Assembly (NCBI GenBank): GCA_014529385.2
Contig: CM043949.1
Coordinates: forward strand, 141,274,858-141,336,857
DNA length: 62,000 nt
Direction of reading: 5' to 3'
Origin: Adiantum capillus-veneris
Taxonomy: Eukaryota > Streptophyta > Polypodiopsida > Polypodiales > Pteridaceae
Positions 33,163-44,844 of this stretch are shown piece after piece. A program made the translations under genes and the position numbers. The notes under the pieces were generated by a model. It worked only from the letters and a program-made list of their open reading frames with translations. It did no database searches and was not told where the DNA came from. Position 1 is the first letter of the stretch; every line of letters begins with the position of its first letter.

Positions 33163-33458
33163 GCTTTCAAAAATAAAGCATGTTCTCTCTCTCACAAGCT
33201 CTCTTTAGTAAACAAAGCAAAGCCTTAAAAAAAGTAAAGCTCTCTCTCTCTCTCAAGCATTGCGTAGACAAAAGCAGCCCACGTATCTGCTTTCCGTACG
33301 TTGTTGCCACGTCAGCATCCCGCGATTTGCGCTACCTTTTCCGGCCAATCCGTACGACAGTGCCACGTCATCATTTCAATCGGATATTCCGTGGGACTGT
33401 CCATGCCAAAAGGGGTAGTGTGTGTGTACAAGGGCTGCCATGTCACTGGGTTGTGACA
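33163..33458 (-). repeat. LTR fragment related to element I
   Basis: In minus sense it starts TGTCACAACCCAGTGACATGGCA at 33458, close to element I's LTR start. It contains AAAGCTTT and AAATAAAGC similar to I's LTR. The inner end joins the Penelope-like fragment. Confidence 0.6.
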
Positions 33459-33834
33459 GACAAAATCGCTCAAGGGAACAAACTTCAAAGGCAGGATAGC
33501 AGATGAGCTCACACCACTACAGCTCAAGAATAGACCAACAGAATTAGCTAAGTACGAGGCAAGAAAGAACGGTAAGTGGACAATCTACAAAGGAGGCAAA
33601 GCAATCATTGCACAGTTGCGTGTCCCGCTCCCCTAGGAGTGAGCACTTACTCTATCTAAATTAGCTATTTTCCAAGTTATGTATTGAAACCCCATTGTAG
33701 CTATAAATCTTAGGAGACTTAAGAGGGTTTTTTCAGAAGCATTATACTTTCATTTGTTTAAAATGCATTTGGGCATGAAGGCCTTGAAGATTAACCGAGA
33801 TGTATCTACAGGACGTTAATTCAATCTTTCTCCT

Positions 33835-33884
<50 letters not shown>

Positions 33885-34848
33885 GTGGTAAATTGGTTAC
33901 TTTAGTTCCCTCTTGAATAAGAGGTCTTGAGTTCAAGACTCCTCTAATAGATCTTGAAATTGTTCATACAACGTAGAAATTTTCTCTTCTTCTTCTTCTT
34001 CTTCTTCTCCTCCTCTCTCTCTCTCTCTCCCTCTCATTCTCTCTCATATGGCCTACAACCTTTTTTTACATGCGCACTCTCACATTCATTCCGGTTCTTC
34101 ATGTGAGTCGTTTTCATAAACGCTTGCATAGCAACAACAATGTAATTGATCACCAAGTTTTGATTGATTTCATTGAACCTCCCATCCACCCGCATAAACC
34201 CGAACGCATATAGACAGGGATGTTCACCTCTCTTGAGCCAAAGCTTGCTACCTATATATGCACGATTGGTGAGTCCAAATGATCGAAAGGCTATAAGCAA
34301 TTATAGAAATAGGTAGAATTTTGATCATAGGTCTTATGTGCTCCCAGTAGCCAATGAAGGTTCAAACTATCCAGCCATATAAAGCCTTGAGATGTATGGA
34401 AGTCGTATGTGCTCCTAGCGGCCAATGAAGGTTCAAACTATCCAGCCATATAAGGCTTGAGATGTCTGGAAAGTATCATTGGAAGTTTCAGAATCATACA
34501 CCCATGAAAGCGCAATGGTAATATATTCGAGGTCAACCCAAGCCAAATCAAGTGTCGTACTAGCCTGAAAACAGCGATCTCTTTGAATGGCTTCACGCAA
34601 GCAATAGTGGGCCTTTCCAGGGATGACAAGAAAAATGCTTATAGAGAGAAAGAGCAAGCTCACCCCTAGGATCGGAGATGGCCGCAGATACAGCAACTCT
34701 AGCCGAGGGCCTGCGCTTTATTGAGACGGGGCGACAAGGGGCCGGAGGTCCTTATTTGGTTCCGATGGTCAAAAAGGCCATAGCATTGCCTCTCACACAC
34801 GGATCTAGGGCCCAAATCTCTTTCCTTTCTTTTTTTTGGGGGGGGGGG
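33459..34848. other. Unassigned region with microsatellites and a short tandem duplication
   Basis: A short plus-strand frame at about 33500-33640 (PLQLKNRPTELAKYEARKNG, then WTIYKGGKAIIAQL) looks coding but I do not recognise it. (CT)n and (CTT)n runs lie at 33839-33880 and 33985-34030. A direct duplication of about 67 bp (GCCAATGAAGGTTCAAACTA core) occupies about 34336-34475. Poly-G at 34838-34848 marks the junction with element E. Confidence 0.5.
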
Positions 34849-35414
34849 ACCCCTTGGATGCTCATTGGACCCCTTGGGAGACTGTCCAATAGTCTTCTAG
34901 TAGAGCTTAGTTCTCATTGGTTCTTTTATTAAGTGTTTTTAAATTAATTAAACTAGATTTACTCTAGCCTACTTCTCATTGGTCCACTTCCAAAGCCATC
35001 CAATAGGAATTGGGTACACCTTGTGGGCATCTGGGCTAGGGAGTTGACATGTGTCCCCTCATTCCCTTTGTGTAAAGGGAGCTTGTGTGTGTGTGTGTGT
35101 GTGTGTGTGTGAGAGTTTCTCTCTCATCCCCTACTCCCAAGGCTCACCCCCTCCTATGTAGGGATTGATAAAGACTTTTGGGACACACACAAAGCATCCA
35201 ATTACCCCCCCATGCTTGACCTTTGGACACAACCTTTGATTTTGGAACCTTTGCATTTTCTCCTTTGGATCCCTACTGTGGCCGGTTGCTATTGTGGCCG
35301 GTTGCTAGCTTAACCAATATTCTAGCTTTTTCTCCCCTGGCACTTCCTCATATTAAATGATCAGTTTAACATGAGAAAGTCATTTAGGAGAATTAGATAT
35401 TGATTATTATGACA
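34849..35414 (-). repeat. E 3' LTR, truncated
   Basis: Matches the last 600 or so bp (plus-strand right part) of the LTR at 42495-44069, ending ATTATGACA at 35414. A (GT)n run lies at about 35082-35110. Confidence 0.88.
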
Positions 35415-35769
35415 TTACCTCTCTCTTGAAATCACAGTCGTTCTCGACTATGGGGTAGAGAAGATAAAGCATATTCATTAGTCCTTTTCTTAGCGGGTAG
35501 AGGAGCCCTATTTTACCCTACGGCATCATTCCACAATGGATGACTAGTCCATTTGGCGCTTGAGAGCCTGAAGCTGCCACAAGCATGTCTGCACATTAGT
35601 CCTATCAATCTTCCATAGTAGAGTGACAAGCTCTACTTGGTGTTTGGGAGACGTCGTCTCCGCAAACTTGATCTAAGCATGCATACTACTTCATTTTTGT
35701 GCACAATAAAGAAAAAGAGAGTGTTATAAGACAAAAACTTTGTTCATTTTTAACATTTTGTACATTTGC
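35415..35769 (-). other. E polypurine tract and 3' untranslated region
   Basis: The polypurine tract reads CAAGAGAGAGGTAA in sense at about 35415-35428. The rest is non-coding, with a perfect 7-bp inverted repeat GGAGACG-T-CGTCTCC at about 35646-35660. Confidence 0.75.
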
Positions 35770-36957
35770 TTACTCTTGGGAAGCATTGTAAGCATTGACA
35801 AGGTTTAGGTTATCCTTTAATTGTATGCCTTGCATCCATCTAGCATCTTCAAAAGGGTAATTCTTAAACTTAATAAGATATCGTCGGATAGTCTTACCGC
35901 CTCTTAGTACCTTGTCTTCATGTCGGAGAATGGACTCGGGCTGCAGCACCTCTTCTTGGTCCTCGATCTCCGGTGGGTCTTCAGTAGTTGGTTCTTGAGG
36001 TGGCTCTCCTTTGTAAGGCTTTAATAGGCTCACATGGAAAGCATTGTGTATGAGCCAATGATTGGGCAACTTGAGTTGATAGGCCATCTCATTGATTGGC
36101 CTAAGAATCTGGAAGGGACCATAGTACCTTTTTGCTAGTTTAGCATAGTACTTTGGTGTCCCGTAGGATTCTTGCCCGTTGTGCCTTAATCGAGCCTTGG
36201 GAAATTTTAATAAGACCCAATCATTTTCTTTAAAGGCTTGGGCTCTTCTGTGCTTGTCAGCAGCAGCCTTTTGCCTTTGTTGTGAGAGAGATATAGCATC
36301 CTTAATCTTTTGAAAAGATTCTTGTAAGTCTCGGCTATACTCATCTGCAGCGAAGATCTTCCCATGTACCTTAAGTAGCAAGGGACTTTTTGATCTTCCC
36401 TCAATTACCTCGAAAGGTGCTCTTCCCGTGGAAGTATGTATAGTGTTATTGTAAGCATACTCCACTAAGGGTAAGTACTTCTCCCATTGGGATCTTTGAC
36501 CTACTTCCGTTACATAGGCTTTTAGTAGATCGAGAATTGTTAGGTTAGCTATTTCACTTTGGCCATCCGTTTGTGGATGATAGGCCGAAGAGAAGTTTAG
36601 CCTTGTCCCTAAATTCTCAAAGAGACCCTTCCAAAAAATACTGGCCATTCTAGGATCTCTATCCGACACTATGGATGTTGGCAAGCCATGGTACTTGAAA
36701 ATTTGTGAAATGAAGAGGGTTGCCATTTGATGGGCTTTGATAGTCTTTTTGACAGGCATAAAATGAGCTCGTTTACTGAACTTGTCTACTATCGTCCATA
36801 TTCCTATATTCCCATGGATAGACTTAGGCAATCCAAAGATAAAATCCATGGATATGCTCTCCCATGGTGAATTAGGGAATCGCAAGGGTTTGAAGCAATC
36901 CAGGTTGCTTCCCTCTATCAAATTTTGTCTTTTGGCATACCACACATTTAGAAACAT
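35770..36957 (-). CDS. E integrase core, C-terminal module and chromodomain-like tail
   Basis: One open frame of 395 codons. The DDE core is complete: MDFIFGLP and the segment VDKFSKRAHFMPVKK follow the first Asp, IVSDRDPRMAS has the second, and AYHPQTDGQSEIAN ends in the catalytic Glu. Then [25 protein letters not shown] and [14 protein letters not shown] form the GPY/F module, and RRYLIKFKNYPFEDARWMQ is a chromodomain-like tail. The enzyme would insert cDNA into chromatin. In the intact element it is released from the gag-pol polyprotein; here it is split from the upstream domains by a frame change. Confidence 0.9.
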   Translation of the reverse strand: MFLNVWYAKRQNLIEGSNLDCFKPLRFPNSPWESISMDFIFGLPKSIHGNIGIWTIVDKFSKRAHFMPVKKTIKAHQMATLFISQIFKYHGLPTSIVSDRDPRMASIFWKGLFENLGTRLNFSSAYHPQTDGQSEIANLTILDLLKAYVTEVGQRSQWEKYLPLVEYAYNNTIHTSTGRAPFEVIEGRSKSPLLLKVHGKIFAADEYSRDLQESFQKIKDAISLSQQRQKAAADKHRRAQAFKENDWVLLKFPKARLRHNGQESYGTPKYYAKLAKRYYGPFQILRPINEMAYQLKLPNHWLIHNAFHVSLLKPYKGEPPQEPTTEDPPEIEDQEEVLQPESILRHEDKVLRGGKTIRRYLIKFKNYPFEDARWMQGIQLKDNLNLVNAYNASQE

Positions 36958-37180
36958 ACTCTTGTATGTTCACTTTCATGGTAGGCCAATAGAAATATGT
37001 TTCAATTCCCTTTAGGGTAGACTGAATCCCTCTATGCCTCGCATAAGGAGAAGCATGAGATTCATACATTACTTTCTCTCGTAGTGAGTTAGTAACGCAT
37101 AGTCTATTGCCATAGAGAAGATAACGATCTTGTAAAGTAAATGGTTCTTCTTTCTTCCCTAATGCAAGGGCTGAAATCAC
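36872..37180 (-). CDS. E integrase zinc-finger domain
   Basis: The frame includes LREKVMYESHASPYARHRGI, FYWPTMK and CVVCQKTK, giving the H-H-C-C arrangement of retroelement integrases (His-X-His about 6 apart, Cys-X2-Cys). It overlaps the core ORF in another frame, so one frameshift separates the two halves. Confidence 0.88.
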   Translation of the reverse strand: MISALALGKKEEPFTLQDRYLLYGNRLCVTNSLREKVMYESHASPYARHRGIQSTLKGIETYFYWPTMKVNIQEYVSKCVVCQKTKFDRGKQPGLLQTLAIP

Positions 37181-37695
37181 ATCTCTAAAATCGGATCAAT
37201 AGCATACTCATCTATCATTGAAGATAGATCATTGTGAGTTGCTATGGAAACCGCATTTACTCTCGGCTGTCTTGAGAGTGCATCTGCTCCTTGATTATGC
37301 TTACCAGCAATGTGAGCAATATGAAAATGAAATTGCGAAAGGAAATTTACCCACCTCATTTGTTTGTTGGAGAGCTTGGTCTGCGTCATGAAGTACTTAA
37401 GACTTTGGTGATCCGTTCGCAGAATGAAAGGAGTCCCTAATAAATAGTGCTTCCATGAGTCTAAGGCATGTAGAACTGCAAGGAGTTCCTTTTCATATAT
37501 GCCTAGAGCTTGCTCAACAGGGTCGAGCCTTAGACTTTCATAGCCTATGGTGTGCCCTTCTTGAAGCAAAACAGCTCCAAGGCAATCACCACAAGCATCA
37601 TATTGGACCTCAAATGGTTTTGAGAGATCCGGTAATGTAAGCACATGTTGAGAGATAAGCTTTTCTTTAAGCTTTTCGAAAGCATTGTTCTCCAT
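37177..37695 (-). CDS. E RNase H domain
   Basis: FEVQYDACGDCLGAVLLQ (first Asp), YEKELLAVLHAL (Glu), FILRTDHQSLKYFM (Asp), and IAGKHNQGADALSR (final His/Asp) are the full set of gypsy RNase H motifs. It degrades the RNA strand during reverse transcription. Frame breaks lie on both sides. Confidence 0.92.
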   Translation of the reverse strand: MENNAFEKLKEKLISQHVLTLPDLSKPFEVQYDACGDCLGAVLLQEGHTIGYESLRLDPVEQALGIYEKELLAVLHALDSWKHYLLGTPFILRTDHQSLKYFMTQTKLSNKQMRWVNFLSQFHFHIAHIAGKHNQGADALSRQPRVNAVSIATHNDLSSMIDEYAIDPILEM

Positions 37696-38781
37696 GTATA
37701 CCTAACGCTCTTCTTTGTTAGGTCATGTAATGGTCCCGCAATTTGTGAGAACTTTTCTATGAAGCGTCTATAGTATGCACACATACCTTTAAAGCTTCGT
37801 AGTTCATGAAGATTCCTTGGTTTAGGCCATCCTTTTATTACCTCTAATTTTGATGGATCCATTTGGATGCCATCTTGAGAGATAATGTGACCTAAATACT
37901 GAATCTCTTGCAAGAAAAATTCACTTTTCTTTCGATTTACATAAAGTTTATTCTCTCTTAAAACTTGAAATATTACCTGGAGGTGTTGCTTGTGTTCGTC
38001 TAATGAATTAGAGTAGATGATAATATCATATCATCAAAGAACACTCCAGTGAAGGTTCGATGAGGCCTGAACAGCTTCTCCATCAAGCGGTTGAATGTGG
38101 CTGGGTTCATTGGTCAAGCCAAAAGGCATGACAATGTATTCGTAAAGACCAAATGTGTGGTGCAAAATGCGGTCTTTACAATGTCTTGATCAACTATCCT
38201 TATTTGATGATAGCACTTTTTAGGTCAATCCTACTGAAGTAGGTCGATCCTTGTAGCTTATCAAATAGGTCTTCTACCCGTGGAATGGGAAACCTATTCT
38301 TGATAGTGATCCTATTTAGTGCTCTATAGTCGACACACATACGATATGTGCCGTCTTTCTTTTGCACTAATAGCACAGGTGAGCAAAATGGAGATGAGCT
38401 AGGCCTAACCATGCCCTTCTCAACTAACTCATGCACTTGCTGCATAATCTCCTCTTGTTGAGCTTGAGAAACTCTATAAGGAGGTTTGTTAGGCGGTGAA
38501 CTTCCTGGAAGAAGTTCAATTGCATGGTCATCATTACCTCGTTTAGGAGGTAGCTCACAAGGGATGTCGTCAATAAAGATATCTTGAAACCCCTTGAGAA
38601 AATTGGATAACTCTAATTCCTTTTGGTTGCTTTTATTTTCTTTTGCTAAAGCATTAGGTTCATTTTGAGAATCTTTAACAAAAATCATGTACACGGAAAT
38701 AGAGCTCTTTATTGACTTGTTGAAAGCTAGTGTATGTACAATGGGGATAGTGTTACCCATTTCCTTAGCATCTATATACAT
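37545..38781 (-). pseudogene. E reverse transcriptase (frameshifted)
   Basis: The N-terminal part (38781-38200) reads [40 protein letters not shown] and [20 protein letters not shown]. The middle (38200-37913) is in broken frames; the catalytic FFDD box lies at about 38020-38045 beside a short duplicated ATGAT that shifts the frame. The C-terminal part (37913-37700) reads IQYLGHIISQDGIQMD and MCAYYRRFIEKFSQIAGPL. Inactive as it stands. Confidence 0.9.
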
Positions 38782-39110
38782 ATCTTTCTCCCTAACTTAA
38801 AGGAGATTCTCCTTTCAGGGAATTTAACATTGGCAGCCAGGCGATCAAACCATGGTGCCCCTAGGATTACATCCTCATGCTTGAGAGGAGAGATAAAGAA
38901 GTCCTCTTTGTCCACATAGCTTTGGACATGAAGCCTCAATTTCCCGATTAAGGGAGTGACTGAAGCTTCTTGCCCCTTGAAGGCACTGTCTGCGGGTCGG
39001 ACATCTCCCATCTCGTAGGCTTGTATGCCTAGCTTGGTGGCCAACTCTATAGATTTTAAATTGTGAGTAGAACCAGGGTCAAAGAGAATAAAAGCATCAT
39101 GTTCTCTTAC
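38772..39110 (-). CDS. E aspartic protease
   Basis: [11 protein letters not shown] (about 39060-39095) is the catalytic motif, with DPG as in many plant gypsy proteases. The domain ends with [13 protein letters not shown], the usual hydrophobic ILG motif. It cuts the gag-pol polyprotein. It starts in a frame different from gag, which ends at 39107. Confidence 0.85.
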   Translation of the reverse strand, partial: VREHDAFILFDPGSTHNLKSIELATKLGIQAYEMGDVRPADSAFKGQEASVTPLIGKLRLHVQSYVDKEDFFISPLKHEDVILGAPWFDRLAANVKFPERRISFKLGRKICI

Positions 39111-39990
39111 CTTTCCCCAAGCATGGCATAGAGGAGATCCTTTGTGGTGAGTTTGGTGATTCTCCTCCTCTTGGATTTCAACCAGGTAGCTCTACGAGGA
39201 TCATGGCGGGTGTTCTTTTGGGGACAAGCGTGGTACGCACGCCCTTGTTCGCTGCACTTGAAACACCGGTTATCCTTGCAATAACGCTCAAGCTCTTCAG
39301 GAGAGAGTTTGTTTTTAACTTTGTAAACTCCTTTCTCTTTAGCTTTGTTGGAGTTGCCCTTAGGAGACTTTTGGACATTGTCCTTCCCCTTAGGCTCGTT
39401 GGAACCCTTGTTTTCCGTGGGCTTATTATTTCTTTTAGCCCCCGTTTGAAAATTGATTTGAGAGGCCACCATAGTATGGTGTATTACCACCGATATGGTA
39501 CGTGGCCTTTGGGAGTTGACATACTCTGCCATTTCTTCGGTTAAGCCTGCACAAAATTGTTGCTTTTGCTCTCCAAAATCCAACTTTTTGAAGACAGTGG
39601 CTTTGAGTTGTAGGTCCCAAAACTTGTTTACATATTTGTGGATGGATTCATAGGGAGAGAGCTTTAAGCTTCGCCATTTGGTGAGTACTTTGTCTTTGGC
39701 ATCGGTGGCCAAAAACTGCTTCATAATGGAAGCTCTTAAAGCTTTCCAGGTTTGTGGAGCTTCATCGTTGGCTCGTAGGCTAGACCACCATTGCCAAGTG
39801 GACTTTTGAAAGTGCATAGCTACATGGCGTAGCTTAGAGGACTCCGTGAAGCCCTCATCTCCGAACACCGCATCAAATTGTTGGATAAAAGGCCAACACT
39901 TTGTCCGTAGCACCAAAGGTGCCATCATAGGTAACGAAGGAGATGCTCTTCCCTCCCTCTTTGAACTTCTTCAGCTTGGACGACCTCTTC
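39107..39990 (-). CDS. E gag, capsid and zinc knuckle part
   Basis: FIQQFDAVFGDEGFTESSKL and TWQWWSSLRANDEAPQTW are typical gypsy capsid motifs. A basic Lys/Asn-rich linker precedes a zinc knuckle CFKCSEQGRAYHAC, where the His expected after Gly is Arg, so metal binding is probably lost unless the next His substitutes. Gag ends LLYAMLGER at 39107. The N-terminal part continues upstream in other frames. Confidence 0.88.
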
Positions 39991-41382
39991 CATGTGGCAT
40001 AGGATTTCCTATGCCTCTTCTTTTTTGTTAAAAGGTTGCACCATCACTTTCTTCAGAAGGTGCAGAATTTGAGGAAGGTGGAGAAGAGGGTGACCTCTTT
40101 CCTGCCTTTTCTTGTCTTGATCTTCATCGTCTTCACCATCACTTTCATAAGAGGAAGAGGATGAAGAAGATGGAGAAGAGGGTGTCCTCTTTCTCGCCTT
40201 TTCTTCTCTTGCTTTTTGTCATCCCTCTTTGAATTATGGTGTGGAGAAGGGTGTGATGGTCTTCTCCATTTTGGAGGTGATGGAGAGCGTTTAGCCCGCT
40301 GTCTTCGTGGAGCCATCTCCCCGAGGTGGCAGGAGACTCACTTCTTTCTCGTTCCTTCGGTGGAGGCTCTTGAGTTCTCCCTTGAGAAGGAGATGCATCA
40401 TCAAGAAGTAAATTCTTGAGCCCTTCATATGGATTCCCTTCTTCTTCCCGAATCGGAGAGAGACCTCTTTTGGAAGTCTCACAAGGAGGCTTCCTAGGTG
40501 TTCTCTCGTCATGGTGAGGAGCTTGGAGAATCCCATGAGCACGGAGCTGTCGTTGCACTTCACTTTGGAGAGATGGATTGCCAATGGCTTGTTGAAGTCT
40601 AGAAACAAGATAGTTAACAAGCATCGAGGCATCATTAGTAAGCTAGCTCATTAGCAAAAATCATAGTTATCAACATTAATTTCACTCTCTTTACTATTGT
40701 CAGCCATTCTAACAACTTTTAGGTGCACTTCAAGCCCTAGTTGCTACTTCTCTTTACCCCTTTAGAAAAAGCACTCAAGCTATTGTACCGGTGGCTCGAA
40801 TACCATTAATTGCAAGGAATAGAGAGAGGATCGTTCAACACCAAAACAACACCGGCTCCTGTCAAGCTTCTAATAGCTCAATAGTGGTTAAGCCGTAGGC
40901 AAGCCCCGTAGGACTCCACTATTAAGACCATAGCTCTCGACGGTGATGCACCGTTAGCTGCACGAAGGCAGGCGCACTGCAAGGCTGAAAAATCCCTATT
41001 CTACTTACTCACAGGCAATTAATAATACCAACCATTTATAGCTAGCTTGAGGACCTCCCTTCTTGAGCCAGAAAAGAGAAACCTTGTGCTCTGATACCAA
41101 TGTAACATTTAATGGCCTAAAAACTTGTGTGTATCGAAAATTAGCATGAACATAGTGGGCATTTCATTAGAATAGATTCCTAATGAGAATTACAAGAGTG
41201 CTGGGTGGGAGAGAGAAACAAAAAGCATAACACCTAGTTAGATAGCATGAATAATACTTTCAAAAGAGAGAGAAATTAAGCTATTGACAACAGTTAAGAA
41301 CCGTATTTACATGGAGCCGGTCCCCCCTCCAAAAGGTCATGGTATATGGTTTCTCCATCAAGAGAGAACATTGTACAATACA
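39986..41382 (-). repeat. E 5'-end tandem duplication, copy 1
   Basis: From CCATGTGGCATAGGATTTCC (near 39988) to GTACAATACAA (41382). It holds the gag N-terminal part (RTPRKPPCETSKRGLSPIRE), leader, PBS at 41088-41099 and the first 282 bp of the LTR. The adjacent copy 2 repeats it with few changes. Confidence 0.92.
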
Positions 41383-42776
41383 ACCATGTGGCATAGGATT
41401 TCCTATGGCCTCTTCTTTTTGATGGTTCAAAGGTTGCACCATCACTTTCTTCAGAAGGTGAAGAATTTGAGGAAGGTGGAGAAGAGGGTGACCTCTTTCC
41501 TGCCTTTTTCTTGTCTTGATCTTCATCGTCTTCACCATCACTTTCATAAGAGGAAGAGGATGAAGAAGATGGAGAAGAGGGTGTCCTCTTTCTCGCCTTT
41601 TTCTTCTCTTGCTTTTTGTCATCCCTCTTTGAATTATGGTGTGGAGAAGGGTGTGATGGTCTTCTCCATTTTGGAGGTGATGGAGAGCGTTTAGCCCGCG
41701 TCTTCGTGGAGCCATCTCCGCCGAGGTGGCAGGAGACTCACTTCTTTCTCGTTCCTTCGGTGGAGGCTCTTGAGTTCTCCTTTGAGAAGGAGATGCATCA
41801 TCAAGAAGTAAATTCTTGAGCCCTTCATATGGATTCCCTTCTTCTTCCCGAATCGGAGAGAGACCTCTTTTGGAAGTCTCACAAGGAGGCTTCCTAGGTG
41901 TTCTCTCGTCATGGTGAGGAGCTTGGAGAATCCCATGAGCACGGAGCTGTCGTTGCACTTCACTTTGGAGAGATGGATTGCCAAGCTTGTTGAAGTCTAG
42001 AAACAAGATAGTTAACAAGCATCGAGGCATCATTAGTAAGCTGCTCATTAGCAAAATCATAGTTATCAACATTAATTTCACTCTCTTTACTATTGTCAGC
42101 CATTCTAACAACTTTTAGGTGCACTTCAAGCCCTAGTTGCTACTTCTCTTTACCCCTTTAGAAAAAGCACTCAAGCTATTGTACCGGTGGCTCGAATACC
42201 ATTAATTGCAAGGAATAGAGAGAGGGTCGTTCAACACCAAAAAACACCGGCTCCTGTCAAGCTTCTAATAGCTCAATAGTGGTTAAGCCGTAGGCAAGCC
42301 CCGTAGGACTCCACTATTAAGACCATAGCTCTCGACGGTGATGCCCCGTTAGCTGCACGAAGGCAGGCGCACTGCAAGGCTGAAAAATCCCTATTTACTT
42401 ACTCACAGGCAATTAATAATACCAACCATTTATAGCTAGCTTGAGGACCTCCCTTCTTGAGCAAGAAAAGAGAAACCTTGTGCTCTGATACCAATGTAAC
42501 ATTTAATGGCCTAAAAACTTGTGTGTATCGAAAATTAGCATGAACATAGTGGGCATTTCATTAGAATAGATTCCTAATGAGAATTACAAGAGTGCTTGGG
42601 TGGAGAGAGAAACAAAAAGCATAACACCTAGTTAGATAGCATCAATAATACTTTCAAAAGAGAGAGAAATTAAGCTATTGACAACAGTTAAGAACGTATT
42701 TACATGGAGCCGGTCCCCCCTCCAAAAGGCTTTGTATTATGGTTTCTCCCATCAAGAGAGACATTGTACAATACAA
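41383..42776 (-). repeat. E 5'-end tandem duplication, copy 2
   Basis: Same content as copy 1; the gag N-terminal frame (42111-41281) is longer and less damaged here. The PBS is at 42482-42493, and its LTR start (42495) continues into the full LTR. The near-identity of the copies shows a recent unequal exchange or replication-slip event. Confidence 0.92.
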
Positions 42777-44069
42777 TTCTTTGTGTTCCTTCAAAACTAG
42801 CTAGTGCAATGAAGATGAAAGTTTCATGCACTAAGCAAAACACTTATCAAACACAACATCAATTCTCTCCGGTCTCAGACCCAAGACCTCACACACTTTT
42901 GAAGATGGTGAGAGCTAGCGGGATATGAGAGTAGATTGAGAGGAAGAAGGAGTAGTCTTACGAGAAAGATGTACTCCTCATAATCACTCATATTAGCATA
43001 GCTTAGCTAGTAATTAGCATGGTAGAGGAGATGAGCATGCATTGAAGCTTGGCTCTTGGTTGGATTTGCATCAAAAAGCCAAGAGTTATGGTGTAGGCCT
43101 CCTTCTCACAAGCTTGGAGTAGGTGGTAAGCTTTCATTAAAGCTTGAGAAGGAGAGAGAGTCTTCTTTACTTCACACATGATATTGTGTGAGTGTGTGTG
43201 TGATAATGCCTTGCAAAATTCAGCCCCCTCTCTCTCTTGGTCGACCCTCTTGCTATTTGCTCATGCTCCACTCTCATTGGACCTCCCTAGGGCTAGCCAA
43301 TGATAATTAAGCACTATAAGTGATAGCCTTCTGCCATGTGTCCCCCTTTCCCCTTTTGTGAGAGATTTATGTAATTGATAATGCAACTAAACTCTCATTG
43401 GACCCTTTGCCTCCTGGCCAATAGAATCAGCAAGCCATTGGGTTGTTGAATGCGCATTGGACCCCTTTGGAGACTATCCAATAGTCTTCTAGAGAGCTTA
43501 ATTCTCATTGGTTCTTTTATTAAGTGTTTTTAAATTAATTAAACTAGATTTACTCTAGCCTAATTCTCATTGGTCCACCTCCAAGGCCATCCAATAAGAA
43601 TTGGGTACACCTTGTGGGCATCTGGGCTAGGGAGCTGAGATGTGTCCCTCATTCCCTTTGTGTAAGGGAGCTTGTGTATGTGTGTGTGTTTGTGTGTGAG
43701 TTTCTCTCTCATCCTCTACTCCCAAGGCTCGCCCCCTCCTATGTAGGGATTGATAAAGACTTTTGGGACACACACAAAGCATCCAATTCCCCATGCTTGA
43801 CCTTTGGACACAACCTTTGTATTGGAACCTTAGCATTTTGGAAGTCTTAAGGGCTGAACCTTAGGGTCTTTTAAGCCCATTGTTGCACATGGCTCTTTTG
43901 AAGATGCCCCCCCTTTGATCCCTATTTTCTTCCTTTGGATCCCTACTGTGGCCGGTCTGCTAACTTAACCAATATTCTAGCTTTTTCTCCCTTAGCACTT
44001 CCCCATATTAAATGATCAGTTTAACATGAGAAAATCATTTAGGAGAATTAGATATTGATTATTATGACA
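42495..44069 (-). repeat. E 5' LTR
   Basis: 1575 bp, TGTAACATTT on the left to ATTATGACA on the right, next to the PBS. Contains several CTCATTGG and CCAATAG motifs (CCAAT-box-like, both strands) between 43250 and 43620. Confidence 0.9.
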
Positions 44070-44844
44070 TTCACTTTCATCATGGGTACATTCGTTGTGT
44101 TTGAAAGTCTCGTGACTAGAGATTGAGTTCATGGGTATTCGTGCGGCTTGCTCATTCTCTATGTCTTTCCAGCTACTTATTTTCAAGACAAACTTGAAAT
44201 CTTGCTATAATTTTTTGATTTTAAACGATAAAAAATACACAAATAAGTCATGTTTCGTTGGCCTTGTCAAAGCAATTTATTGTATCGTTGGATTCTTTTC
44301 TCTATTGCTATCTTTTCCATAATATAAGAACCCCTAGACAACATGTTGTACGAGCACTAACCTTAATGAGGAAGATGCTTGCTTGTATATGTTCAGAAGT
44401 TCAAAAATGTGGCTTTAGTGAGCTACTCACAAAACAAAGGCAACACTTCAATTCTAAACATGATGAAAATTCTGCAAAACACATCAAAAAATACACATTG
44501 CACGAACTACCAAAGTGACATAAAAAGTATGGTGGAGAGTTAGCATAGTGTCTATGCAAACATAAAACAAAAGCCTGTTTTTCCATATAGACACCTACAT
44601 AGTCCATGGACCCTTCTATGATATATGCATGGGAATTAAGAATGAGGTAAGATATCTAAGTGTCCTTTGTTCAATGTTGTGTACTTCATTTTGTCTCTTC
44701 ATCAATGAACTTGTGTCATCTTGAAGCTAGCTACGCTTCAAGAAAACAAAATGCATCATACCTAACTACTCCATGCAACATCAATAATATTGCATATTGC
44801 AAACTCTTGCAAACTTTCCAATTGTAAATTGCATTGTTATTATT
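44070..44844. other. Unassigned AT-rich region
   Basis: No gene, repeat or element end was recognised. Short open frames are not supported by any motif. Confidence 0.5.

Larger units (their letters stand above)
34849..44069 (-). mobile_element. Ty3/gypsy retrotransposon E (nearly full set of domains)
   Basis: A 9.2-kb minus-strand element. The 5' LTR (42495-44069) is complete; the 3' LTR is truncated (34849-35414). Gag, protease, RT, RNase H, integrase and chromodomain-like tail are all recognisable in this order. About 1.4 kb at its 5' end (gag N-terminus, leader, PBS, first 280 bp of LTR) is tandemly duplicated. Frame breaks in RT and between domains make this copy inactive. No TSD can be tested because the left end is lost. 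Confidence 0.9.

Noticed and set aside
32348-33458. Penelope-like fragment as an insertion within a single LTR
   Set aside because: The left LTR piece belongs to family C and the right one resembles element I, and no TSD was found; the fragment lies between two unrelated truncated LTRs.
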